Shown: positions 23,312-32,135 of the stretch, piece after piece
Layout of the letters: every line of letters begins with the position of its first letter
Position numbering within the stretch: the stretch's first letter is position 1
Notes under the pieces: model-generated
Databases searched by the model: none
Told to the model about the DNA's origin: nothing
The model's input: only the letters and a program-made list of their open reading frames with translations
Position numbers and translations under genes: made by a program
Assembly: GCA_024509875.1 (NCBI GenBank)
Contig: JAMPIV010011342.1
Coordinates: 1-64,000 of the forward strand
DNA length: 64,000 bases
From: Oreohelix idahoensis
Lineage: Eukaryota; Mollusca; Gastropoda; Stylommatophora; Oreohelicidae
Reading direction: 5' to 3'

Positions 23312-25666
23312 ATGGCGGAGCTGGCAAAATTTAGATCAGCTGCTGTGCTCACCGCGAAGGAGATGGGAATGGATGGTCAAATTTTAATTCAATACGTAAC
23401 GGCTGAATGTGATAAATATATTGAACGGGAAGAAAGGAGATTAGAAAAAGAGGCTGAAAGAAAATTGGAGTCTGACAGGTTGGTTGAAGAGAAGAAGTTA
23501 GAGGCTGAGACTAAGAGGCTGCAAATTGAGACAGAAGAAAAACGACAGCAAAGGGAGGCAGAAGAAAAAAGGTTGACTGCCGAAAGGGAGGCAGAAGATA
23601 GAAGGTTGCAGAGGGAGCACGAATTACGACTAAGGGAGCTGGAATTACAAGGCCAGGCTCCTGAAAATGGTGCCAGCCCTTTTGCCTCAGATGCTACGCC
23701 CAGTCTGGGAGCCTCAAACTCAGCTATGGGGTTTCATTTAGACCATTTTGTTGAAAAAGACGATGACATAGAGGGGTACCTAGGACGTTTTGAGTTATTA
23801 GCTACTACATATGGGTTAGAGAGAGAGAGGTGGAGCTTAAAGCTATCACAGGGATTGAGAGGTACTTCTTATGAAGTATTTGCCAAAATGAACAGGGAAG
23901 ACCAAGACAATTATGACATGTTAAAGCAGGCTTTGTTATTAAGGTACGAGAAGAATGGTGAATTTTATCGTAAGAAATTTAGAAATGCCAAACTGTTGTC
24001 TGGGGAGACATACCACCAATTCTCTGCTAGACTAGAAACCTATTTGGAGAAATGGACGGCTCTGGGGAAGACCCAAGATCTTAAAGAAATGATCATGATT
24101 GAGCAATTGAGAGAGTCCATGGCTCCAGACATGAGAAAATTTCTCATGGAACAAGGTGCAGAGAAGTTGGGGGAAATTTTAAATGTTGCTGAGAGGTATC
24201 AGGCAGCCCAGGCAGAGGTAAGTGGTGCTAAAAAGAAGCACATAGACAATTTTAAAGCTCCACAGCAATTTAATAAATTTGATAATAGAGAGCAGGGAAA
24301 TAAAGGTAGGACAAACTTTGAGCGGCCAAGAAATGACTATCGCGACAGAAACTCACAGTTCAATGACCAAAAGTTCAATGAAAGAAAACCGTTGAACCAA
24401 GGAAAAAGATGGTGTAAATGGTGCAAGAAGGATAACCATAACACCGAATTTTGTAGAAGGAAACCTTCAAACATTGCTGCAATGAAGTCGGGGACGCAAA
24501 GATTAAAGGTTAATCCTAAGGGACAACAGGAACCTTATCACCCCCCAGTTTGTGAGGATGTTATTTGTAATGGGGTCACCATAAGGTGCCTTTATGATAC
24601 AGGTTTGGATTATGATTCAGTTGTGAAGTCTAGCCTAGTGGACCCAAGTCAGTATACCACAGAAACAGTGGAAATACAAGGGGCGACTAAGGACATACCA
24701 CTCATGACACTTCCCATCGCAAGGATAACGGTGAAAACTCGCTATGTGGAAGGAGAAATCAGAGCAGCAGTGATAGATGAACCAATCTACCCTCTGATAT
24801 TGGGGTGTAGATACGTCTTCTTGGGGAATCCCGAGAAACCTGTGATCATGGCGACAGTGCAGACCAGGTCACAGAAGAAGGAGGAAGAAGGTGAACCTAT
24901 AAATGCTCATCCAGAGGAGATGAGGAAGGCGCAGGCTGAGGATAGGACACTCAAGCCATGTTTTAAAAAATTGCCCAAATGCCACACACCTCCGAGCAAG
25001 GGGGAATATTTCATGAAGAACAAACTATTATACAGGAAGACAGGAACTAGATCCACTGGTCACGGACAGTTAGTTCTTCCCAAGATATATAGGGCAAACT
25101 TAATAAGGAGCTTACATGTTGGAAAAGATGGTGACCATGAGAAAGTCGGTACCATCTGCCAAAAGATTGCTCGAAAATACTATTGGCCCGACGTAAATGT
25201 CGATGTTGAAAACTTTGTAGAAGCATGTGGCGTATTTCATGAGGGAACACCCACAAAGGGAAAATATGTGCAGGACCTAGAAACGCCACGGGGCAACTTT
25301 AGGCCTGAAAGGAAAACTAATTATACTCGGGTAGACAAAGTGGAATGGGAGCCCCCTTTTCACACCCAGTCTTCACTTGAATGGATTAACATGGCCACTA
25401 TGCGAAGAGTACAAAGAAGAAATTTTACCCAGGATAAGATGACAATCCCTCGGTCAGGATTATATAAGCTGGAAGAACAGAAAAGAGAGCGAAGATCTCT
25501 CATAAGCAATCTAAAGTGGGGAGACAAACCCCAGAAAAAAATTGGTAGTGGTCGATTTGTGAGTGATGATTCTAGGAAGAAAAGTCCTCATTATGGAGCT
25601 TCTAATGGACGGGACCCGATGGGTTCCATGAAAAATAAGTATGATAAATTAAAGATCCAGATGTAA
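23312..25666 (+). CDS. copy B gag-protease with integrase zinc-binding remnant
   Basis: I prefer ATG 23312 (MAELAKFRSAAV) to the in-frame ATG 23258, because copy C gag starts with comparable spacing before its charged coil. Residues 27-118 are Glu/Lys/Arg-rich coiled coil. Residues about 140-305 are a capsid with SCAN-like character (LLLRYEKNGEFYRKKF, HQFSARLETYLEKW, IMIEQLRESMAPDMRKFL). A CCHC knuckle CKWCKKDNHNTEFC follows at 368-381. The protease has DTG at 429-431. The integrase zinc region has H602, H609 and C639, but CxxC reads CGVF, so the last Cys is missing. From about residue 650 (25262) to the stop the sequence no longer resembles integrase: the DDE core is absent and about 400 bp of Arg/Lys-rich open frame stands in its place. 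Confidence 0.88.
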   Translation: MAELAKFRSAAVLTAKEMGMDGQILIQYVTAECDKYIEREERRLEKEAERKLESDRLVEEKKLEAETKRLQIETEEKRQQREAEEKRLTAEREAEDRRLQREHELRLRELELQGQAPENGASPFASDATPSLGASNSAMGFHLDHFVEKDDDIEGYLGRFELLATTYGLERERWSLKLSQGLRGTSYEVFAKMNREDQDNYDMLKQALLLRYEKNGEFYRKKFRNAKLLSGETYHQFSARLETYLEKWTALGKTQDLKEMIMIEQLRESMAPDMRKFLMEQGAEKLGEILNVAERYQAAQAEVSGAKKKHIDNFKAPQQFNKFDNREQGNKGRTNFERPRNDYRDRNSQFNDQKFNERKPLNQGKRWCKWCKKDNHNTEFCRRKPSNIAAMKSGTQRLKVNPKGQQEPYHPPVCEDVICNGVTIRCLYDTGLDYDSVVKSSLVDPSQYTTETVEIQGATKDIPLMTLPIARITVKTRYVEGEIRAAVIDEPIYPLILGCRYVFLGNPEKPVIMATVQTRSQKKEEEGEPINAHPEEMRKAQAEDRTLKPCFKKLPKCHTPPSKGEYFMKNKLLYRKTGTRSTGHGQLVLPKIYRANLIRSLHVGKDGDHEKVGTICQKIARKYYWPDVNVDVENFVEACGVFHEGTPTKGKYVQDLETPRGNFRPERKTNYTRVDKVEWEPPFHTQSSLEWINMATMRRVQRRNFTQDKMTIPRSGLYKLEEQKRERRSLISNLKWGDKPQKKIGSGRFVSDDSRKKSPHYGASNGRDPMGSMKNKYDKLKIQM

Positions 25667-25667
25667 C

Positions 25668-26622
25668 TCTATTAAGGACCTGGACAGATGAGAAGGCGGA
25701 AGAGACTGTTACCTCATCGTATCAATATGTGAACGAACTGACCACTCGTTTGAAAGCTGGATGGAAACTGGCAAATGATAATTTGAAGCAAGCCAGGAAG
25801 AAACATGCAGCATATTTTAATAGGAAGGCAAAGGACAGGGAACTGGCAGTCGGAGAGAAGGTGCTGCTTCTACTACCCGGAAGCCAGAATAAATTACAAA
25901 TTGGTTGGCAAGGTCCATATACGGTTCTAGAGAAGGTGTCTAGAACAAACTATAAAATTGACAAAAAGGGGAAGGAGAAAGTTTATCATGTAAACCTGTT
26001 AAAGAAGTATCTGGACAGACCACTCCAGGAAAGCACCCCCTTATTGACCTTGGCTATTGCAACCCAGATGCAAAAAGAACCACTCACCTCACATGAATAC
26101 CCATTACATCCTTGTGAAACAGCAGCACAGGTAAAAGTCAGTAAGCACCTGACTAAAAACCAGAGGGAGAGAGTTCAACAAGTTCTGGAGGAACATACAG
26201 ATGTATTAACAGATAAACCAGGCCATACAAATTTGCTACAGTATGACATGAAACTGGTAGACTCAAACCCAATCTGTATGAGAGCCTATTCTATTCCGTT
26301 CGCGAAGGAGAAGGCATTGAAGGAAGAAATAGAGTATTTGTTGAAGGAGGGGATTATTTCGCACAGTGAATCATCTTTTAGTTCTAGTGTCGTTTTGTTG
26401 AGAAAACCGTCTGGGGAACACAGACTGTGCATAGATTACAGGAAACTGAATGCTGTCACAGAAGGACAAGTGGATCCATTACCAGACACAAAACAGTTAT
26501 TTGCCAGACTGAACAAGGCAAAATACTTTTCAAAAGTGGATCTTAGTAAAGGCTATTACCAGATCCCAGTGAAGCCTGAAGTGAGACCTTATTTGGCTTT
26601 TAGCACTTCAGATGGACATTAT
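25668..26622 (+). pseudogene. copy B integrase C-terminus and RT N-terminal half
   Basis: Homology resumes in a different frame from gag at about 25668 (LLRTWTDEKAEETV), so the gap removes the integrase core and shifts frame. The integrase C-terminal domain contains WQGPY (GPY at 25912-25920). RT follows: AYSIPFAKEKALKEEI, VVLLRKPSGEHRLCIDYRKL, KVDLSKGYYQI. At 26622 the frame runs into the nested LINE and ends at a stop at 26688. It continues after the LINE at 31350. The catalytic aspartates lie in the downstream part. Confidence 0.88.
26610..26622 (+). repeat. left target-site duplication of nested LINE (AGATGGACATTAT)
   Basis: The same 13 bases recur at 31337-31349. Joining the flanks restores a continuous RT reading frame from DGHY into EFNMLPFGLKN. 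Confidence 0.95.
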
Positions 26623-26662
26623 CTTCTTCTTCTTCTTCTTCTTGCGATCGCATCTTTGATGA

Positions 26663-29600
26663 TTACACCGTCAGACGAGTTCTCATGATGAATTCGACTG
26701 TTGTTTGAAGTTCCTCTTTAACTCCATATAGCTTTGAGTTTAGTGTTGAGTCATTGGGCCAGTATATCTTTCTTAACTGGTCATACAGAGGACAGTCCTG
26801 TAGAACATGCTCAGCAGTTTGTTCGTTTAATCCACATGTGCACAGTGGTGAAGCAGACAATCGTAGCTTGTGCATGTGTTTATTCAGTTTGTTATGCCCT
26901 GTCCTGAGTCGAAAAATAGTTATCTGTCCCTGCCGGTCGAGAGTGTGATAGTCGTCTTTGGGTTGGTTCTGTTCTCTTCTGATAGTCTGGATAGCTCTCT
27001 TTTTCTCAAAGTATGTGACTTCATTATCTTCTTGTTCACATTCTCCTCCCTTTTTTGCAAGTTTATCTGCCTTTTCATTTCCGGGTACACCACAATGAGA
27101 TGGTACCCACTGAAGTATGGTTCTCTTTTTGGCAGCTACCTTGTTTAGTTCATTTCTCAGATGCGGGAGTTTACCACCCTTGAGAGCTTGCAGGACAGAC
27201 AGTGCATCTGTGAGGATGACTACCTGGTGGCAGTCAGAGTTGGTGTTATAAATCATATTTGCAGCTTGCTCTAGAGCTTGAACCTCAGCTGTATAGTTGG
27301 AACAGAATTTACCAGTGGGAATGTGCCTAGTCTCATAGTGGTTGTCAGGATATGAGATAAAGATACCGGCACCTCCATTCCTAACAGCATTAGTTGCTGA
27401 TCCATCTGTATAGGCATGTATCCATGATTGATCGGGATAGCTTTCTTGGATCATACTCAATGTAGCAGTTCGTTTTTGCAGATCATTATACTCACATCCA
27501 CTTGTGAGACCACTGACTGATGTATTAATTTGGAGGGCACTGCTGGCCTGCTCCCATGGTACAGGGTATAGGGTGGGCTTCAGTGGTGTTGTCTTCATGG
27601 ATAGGTCTTCTTGATGCTGTCTTATAAGTCTTTTCCCCCGATGCACAAAGCTGCTACGCTTTAGACGTCCCAATGCCAGATCATCTAGTCTTGCCTTCAT
27701 TGGGTGCATTGGCATACTGTTGTACTTTTCCATCTGGATCATGGTTTTTGTGTCTCTTCTATGGGACAATGTCTGTAATCCAGCAACCTTCTGCATCTCT
27801 GTTATTGGTGTAGTTTTCATGGCTCCTGTAATGAGCCTGAGAGCTTGATTTTGCACCTTGTCCAAAGACTGCAGATGTGAGTTAGCAGCTGATGACCATG
27901 CTGCTGAGCTAAACTCTAAGTGTGGTCTTATTACTCCATTATAAATCTTCTTTAGATTTCGTTCATTTGCTCCCCAGTTGGTACCTGCTAATTTTCTGAG
28001 TATGCCTAGTCGTCTTCGGGCCTTTCCTTCTGCATTTTCAATATGCTTATTCCATGTAAGCCTTTGGTCAAATGTCACCCCAAGATAGGTGGGGTAGCTT
28101 TCTTCCTTGATCACGGTTGTCCCTAGGTGTATGTTAGCTGATTTGTCCTTGGGGGCGAGGGAGAACAGTGTTGTGGAGGTTTTGTCTGTGTTTATTGTGA
28201 TAAGCCATTTCTCTGCCCATGACACTAGCATGTCTGCTGCCCGCTGCATTCTATAATTTGCTGTGGTGACATTTTCATCAGCGCACCAGAGTACTAGGTC
28301 ATCTGCATATAAGGCAGCTTTAACTCCTGCAGGGAGATCTTTCACCAGGTCATTGATGTAAACAAGGAAGAGTGTTGGGGAAATTACTCCTCCTTGAGGT
28401 ACCCCCTGATGGAGCAACACTTTTCTGCTCTGCAGACCGTCAAGAGTGACTCTAGTTCTCCTGTTATGCAAGTATGACTGGATCCATTTCATCATGTTGC
28501 CTTGGATTCCACTTCTCCTAAGTTTTGCAATGAGGCCATCTTTCCACACCTTGTCAAAGGCCTGCTTGAAGTCGACCCAGATCGTTAGGACCTTTTTCTT
28601 CTCCTGGAAGGCATCTTCTATTGCTTGAGACAAGTAAGTAACTTGGTCTTCTATACTGTAGCATTCTCTAAATCCAGCTTGTTCCGGCACCAGGATCTGC
28701 TCAGACTCTAAATACCATTTCAATCTGTGGTTGACTATTCGCTCCATAGTCTTCCCAACACAGCTTGTGAGACTGATTGGCCGGTAACTTGCAGCCTCGG
28801 TCTTACATTTCCCTTTCTTTAGTATGGGTATTGTGATGGCTTCTCTCCATACTTGGGGTACCGTTCCTTTCAACCAGCTGTGGTTGAATATCTCAAGCAG
28901 TTTTGTCTTTGCTGCTGAGCTCAGATTTACTAGCATTTCGTTGCTGATTTTGTCTGGGCCGGGTGACTTTTGAAACTTAAGCTTGGAAATAGCCTTCTGT
29001 AGTTCTCCTAGTGTGATGGGTTCCCTCATTGGGGCAGGAGTATCTGTCTGTCCCATGGTTGCCAGTATTTCTTTTCTTATCTCTCTCTGATGATCTATGT
29101 TAATGGGTAAGTTGCTTTCTGAACTGTATCTTCTAGCAAACAAGTCTGCAGCTTGTTTTCCTCTGAAAAGTTTGCCACCTTCATCCAATGTGATAGTCTG
29201 CCTAGGTGAGGAACGCTCTTCATTTAGAGACTTGACTAATCTCCAAAGTTTCCTGCCGTCTTTCTCAAGGTTCAGCGATGCCGTTTTAGTTCTCCAGCTT
29301 TTCCGTTTTTCTTCTAGCTTTGTTCTCTGAAACTCTGCTACAGCCTTTTTCCATTTGTTGTGAGTTTCAAGTGAAGGCTGAGACTCTGCGTCCTTTCTAG
29401 CCCTGTCCATAGCTTCCTGACGTTCTTGGAGTGTGCTGGACCAGTATGGTATGTAGTTACGCCGGCATCCTTTGGGAATGGTTTCTTTTGCAGCTTGTAG
29501 TATGCATCTGTTGAAGTCTTTTACCACTTCATTAATGTCTCTGTTCTGTACCTTGAGGGTAGACAGCAGCGTGTTCACCTGATGCCTGAATAAACCCCAG

Positions 29601-30517
29601 TTGGCTTTTTTGTAGTTCCATCTTGTAATGGCTGGGCCTGTACTGAGAGTTGCACTCTGGACAGTAAGAAAGATTGGGCGATGGTCGCTTCCCCCTAGTT
29701 GGTCTCCTACTTCTCTACTAATAGATCCAGCTATATCTGGTGTGGAGAAGGCAAGATCTGGTGTTGAAGTTGTGTGCCATCCTCTGGAGTAGAAGGTAGG
29801 AGTATCTGTGGCATTATTGACTAGGATTAGGGAGTGATCATCTTGCCAAGTTTCAACCTCTTCACCTCTGTGATCCAGATGGTTATAGCCCCAGCTCTGG
29901 GAGTGGCTATTAAAGTCTCCAACTGCTATAAAGTTGGTGGCTGGTACCTGTATAGAGCTGAGACTCAGGGGTTTGTTGTTCGGACAGTAATAGTTCAGGA
30001 GTTCTATTTCCATCTTGTCTACCTTTATCTGCAACAGCTGATATTCTGCTCCATCCATGAAGGTTTTCCTTTCGTGTGCAGGAATGTTATTCCTTACAAG
30101 AGTAAGTACTCCTCCTTTTCGTCTATCTTTTCTGTCGGATCTGAAGCATTGATATCCCCTTATTTTAAAGGTTTGATCTGCTTTCAAGTGAGTCTCTTGG
30201 ATACAGCAAACACTGACTTGCTTCTCATACAAGATGTTTTCCAGCTCTGTCTTTTTGCTGTATCCAGCCTGCTTGCTGTTCACTCCCTCTGCATTCCAGT
30301 GCATCATGACAAGTGGCACTCTGGGTTTCTCTTTTTCTGTTTTGTTTTGGTCAGTAGTTCTCCTCCGCCGTCTGCTGACTCCACAAGACGGTCTAGAGGG
30401 TCCTCCAGTAGCTGAGGGTGGGCTCTGTCGAGGCTCAGAGCCCGGCACTGCACCTGCCTGGTGGAGCTCCACAGGGCGAGCACCAGTACGAGATTTATTT
30501 GACGGTGTACTCTCCAT
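26663..30517 (-). CDS. LINE endonuclease / reverse transcriptase / RNase H protein, 1284 aa, intact
   Basis: The protein drives target-primed reverse transcription. An N-terminal basic linker (SRRRRRTT) precedes an APE-type endonuclease (HWNAEGV, CCIQETHLKA, VGDFNSHSQSWGY, GGSDHRPIF). Reverse transcriptase follows (SYRPISLTS, VDFKQAFDKVW, VPQGGVISPTLFLVYINDL, catalytic YADD at 737-740). RNase H comes next (YTDG at 1036-1039, ILTDALSVL, WVPSHCGVPGNEKADKLAKK). A C-terminal zinc motif CTCGLN...HVLQDC closes the protein. The EN-RT-RNaseH-zinc order fits the I group; Nimb-like elements are common in molluscs. I see no stop, frameshift or missing catalytic residue. The start is the first ATG of the frame, and an internal start cannot be excluded. 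Confidence 0.94.
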   Translation of the reverse strand: MESTPSNKSRTGARPVELHQAGAVPGSEPRQSPPSATGGPSRPSCGVSRRRRRTTDQNKTEKEKPRVPLVMMHWNAEGVNSKQAGYSKKTELENILYEKQVSVCCIQETHLKADQTFKIRGYQCFRSDRKDRRKGGVLTLVRNNIPAHERKTFMDGAEYQLLQIKVDKMEIELLNYYCPNNKPLSLSSIQVPATNFIAVGDFNSHSQSWGYNHLDHRGEEVETWQDDHSLILVNNATDTPTFYSRGWHTTSTPDLAFSTPDIAGSISREVGDQLGGSDHRPIFLTVQSATLSTGPAITRWNYKKANWGLFRHQVNTLLSTLKVQNRDINEVVKDFNRCILQAAKETIPKGCRRNYIPYWSSTLQERQEAMDRARKDAESQPSLETHNKWKKAVAEFQRTKLEEKRKSWRTKTASLNLEKDGRKLWRLVKSLNEERSSPRQTITLDEGGKLFRGKQAADLFARRYSSESNLPINIDHQREIRKEILATMGQTDTPAPMREPITLGELQKAISKLKFQKSPGPDKISNEMLVNLSSAAKTKLLEIFNHSWLKGTVPQVWREAITIPILKKGKCKTEAASYRPISLTSCVGKTMERIVNHRLKWYLESEQILVPEQAGFRECYSIEDQVTYLSQAIEDAFQEKKKVLTIWVDFKQAFDKVWKDGLIAKLRRSGIQGNMMKWIQSYLHNRRTRVTLDGLQSRKVLLHQGVPQGGVISPTLFLVYINDLVKDLPAGVKAALYADDLVLWCADENVTTANYRMQRAADMLVSWAEKWLITINTDKTSTTLFSLAPKDKSANIHLGTTVIKEESYPTYLGVTFDQRLTWNKHIENAEGKARRRLGILRKLAGTNWGANERNLKKIYNGVIRPHLEFSSAAWSSAANSHLQSLDKVQNQALRLITGAMKTTPITEMQKVAGLQTLSHRRDTKTMIQMEKYNSMPMHPMKARLDDLALGRLKRSSFVHRGKRLIRQHQEDLSMKTTPLKPTLYPVPWEQASSALQINTSVSGLTSGCEYNDLQKRTATLSMIQESYPDQSWIHAYTDGSATNAVRNGGAGIFISYPDNHYETRHIPTGKFCSNYTAEVQALEQAANMIYNTNSDCHQVVILTDALSVLQALKGGKLPHLRNELNKVAAKKRTILQWVPSHCGVPGNEKADKLAKKGGECEQEDNEVTYFEKKRAIQTIRREQNQPKDDYHTLDRQGQITIFRLRTGHNKLNKHMHKLRLSASPLCTCGLNEQTAEHVLQDCPLYDQLRKIYWPNDSTLNSKLYGVKEELQTTVEFIMRTRLTV

Positions 30518-31336
30518 AGAAAAAAAAAAGCGAGTTGCGTGATACTGTGGTTTCCGGTGCGCCTTCTGGCCCAGTATCTACGACTTTAGCACCTGTTCAA
30601 CGGGAGAGGGGGCTCATCCCTAATCTGTTTATGTTCCCAGTAGTAGACTATTCGCAAGCAGCCTGGGGGTGTCACTGCTCTGCGCGGACCTTGTTTACCG
30701 AGGCGGCGTCCGAGCTCGTATGGTGAAAATATGGTTGCGTTATCTTCAAAATAGCCCTGTCTTTCCCGTGGCTTTTCTGCCATCCTGCAACTTTGAGTTA
30801 GGGAGTTCTGAGCTCCAGTCTCTTTCCCAGGCATTTTATCCTGGCCTGGCACGCATACAGAGGACCCCACTTCTGGTTCTAAGTTAGCAGTTGGGGATAG
30901 GTGGGGTAGCACACTGTGCATTCCCCGTCATCCAGGGGGCTCTCCAACTATGCAGAGCTTGCACAATGCTGTGCTCTGGTTCTGGGCTCTCCCAAGGAAT
31001 CCTCACGTCCTGCACAGAGCCACTTCCCGATACCCACCACCTGCCAACCCTCCATTGTAGAAATCTCCTGCATGCGGCCATCCAGTCAAGAGCCAGTATT
31101 AAGTCTGGTGCCCAAGTGATCCCCCCAAGCTCAGTGTGCAATGCTGGGTTCTCATCATGCTGCAACACAGGAGGGATTGTGATGCTCAGCCATCTCTCTC
31201 AATTCTGCACCGATAAGTGACATCGGGGACTTAACTTTGCCTCAGTACTGGGAGGCCCCGTTTCCGGGTACACCACACACAGCCAATTGAGGCAACGGTC
31301 GCCGTGGGCGTGATAGACGACAAACAGTGAAGAATG
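30518..31336 (-). other. 5' leader of nested LINE
   Basis: No ORF1 with zinc knuckles is seen. Frames of 94 and 111 codons exist but resemble nothing I know. The part at about 30800-31180 is clearly similar to 47540-47915, including TTCTGGGCTCTCCCAAGGAAT and GTGTGCAATGCTGGGTTCTC. The leader would contain the internal promoter expected of LINEs. Confidence 0.7.
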
Positions 31337-31349
31337 AGATGGACATTAT

Positions 31350-32045
31350 GAATTCAATATGCTACCATTCGGACTGAAAAATGCTCCGAGTGTGTTTTCA
31401 AGGATGATGCGCAAATTGTTGGATCCCCTGAATAACCCATGTATCACAAATTTCATGGATGATATTCTCGTCGCCACCGAGACATTTGAAGAACACATTG
31501 AAGCTCTGGAGATGTTGTTTGATAGACTTCGGGAGGCGAACTTAACTGCTAGGCCAACAAAATGTTGTATTGGATGCAAAGAGTTGGAATTCTTGGGACA
31601 CACTGTATATCAGGGTAATATGACCCCTGATCCTAAGAATTTGGAAAAACTGCAGAGAGCACCTAGGCCGCAAACAAAAAAGGACGTGCGATCATTTGTG
31701 TCGTTATGCGGATTTTATCAGAAATACATCAAGAATTTTAACGCTATTTGTGCTCCTCTGACTGATCTGACTCGCAAGGGACTTCCAGATAAAATTATTT
31801 GGACTGCACAATGTGAACTAGCGTTCCAAGAGTTAAAAGAAAAACTCACTAGCAAGCCTATTCTCAAACTGCCTGATTTGACACAGGACTTTGTCTTAAG
31901 AACCGATGCAAGTAATGTAGGACTCGGAGGGGCTTTGTTGCAAAGATCATCTTCACCTGATGGGGAACTGAAACCAGTCGCGTATGCAAGCCGCAAATTG
32001 AATGTCGGTGCAGATTTCCTCAGTCGGCACCCCTGTGATCAAAAT
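31350..32045 (+). pseudogene. copy B RT C-terminal half and truncated RNase H
   Basis: The frame continues the RT across the LINE: MLPFGLKNAPSVF, catalytic FMDD in NFMDDILVATETF, FLGHTVYQG. The thumb/connection follows, then the RNase H start (LRTDASNVGLGGALLQ, YASRKLN). The frame then jumps directly from KLN to VGADFLSRHPCDQN, deleting roughly 100 residues that hold the RNase H Glu and second Asp. The stop is at 32046-32048. The deletion is in frame, so the protein stays open but RNase H should be inactive. Confidence 0.88.
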
Positions 32046-32122
32046 TAGAGTAGCGGCAGACGTGAGGAGTAATTTTACCTATGTGTATCGCTGGTGTTGG
32101 AACTTGCCATAGGCATGTTTTC

Positions 32123-32135
32123 AAGTGGGGAGATG
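32123..32135 (+). promoter_or_regulatory. polypurine tract of copy B
   Basis: AAGTGGGGAGATG lies immediately before the 3' LTR, where plus-strand DNA synthesis is primed in LTR elements. Confidence 0.7.

Larger units (their letters stand above)
26623..31336 (-). mobile_element. Full-length-looking I/Nimb-like LINE inserted in copy B RT
   Basis: The element is defined by the 13-bp duplication. Its 3' tail on the minus strand is an AAG repeat (26623-26643 on the plus strand reads CTTCTT...). It carries one long protein (26663-30517) and about 820 bp of 5' leader with no convincing ORF1. The catalytic motifs are intact. Together with the 13-bp duplication this indicates a recent insertion. Confidence 0.95.

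Noticed and set aside
26754..30921. Plus-strand open frames opposite the LINE protein
   Set aside because: They are antisense shadows of the intact minus-strand LINE frame.
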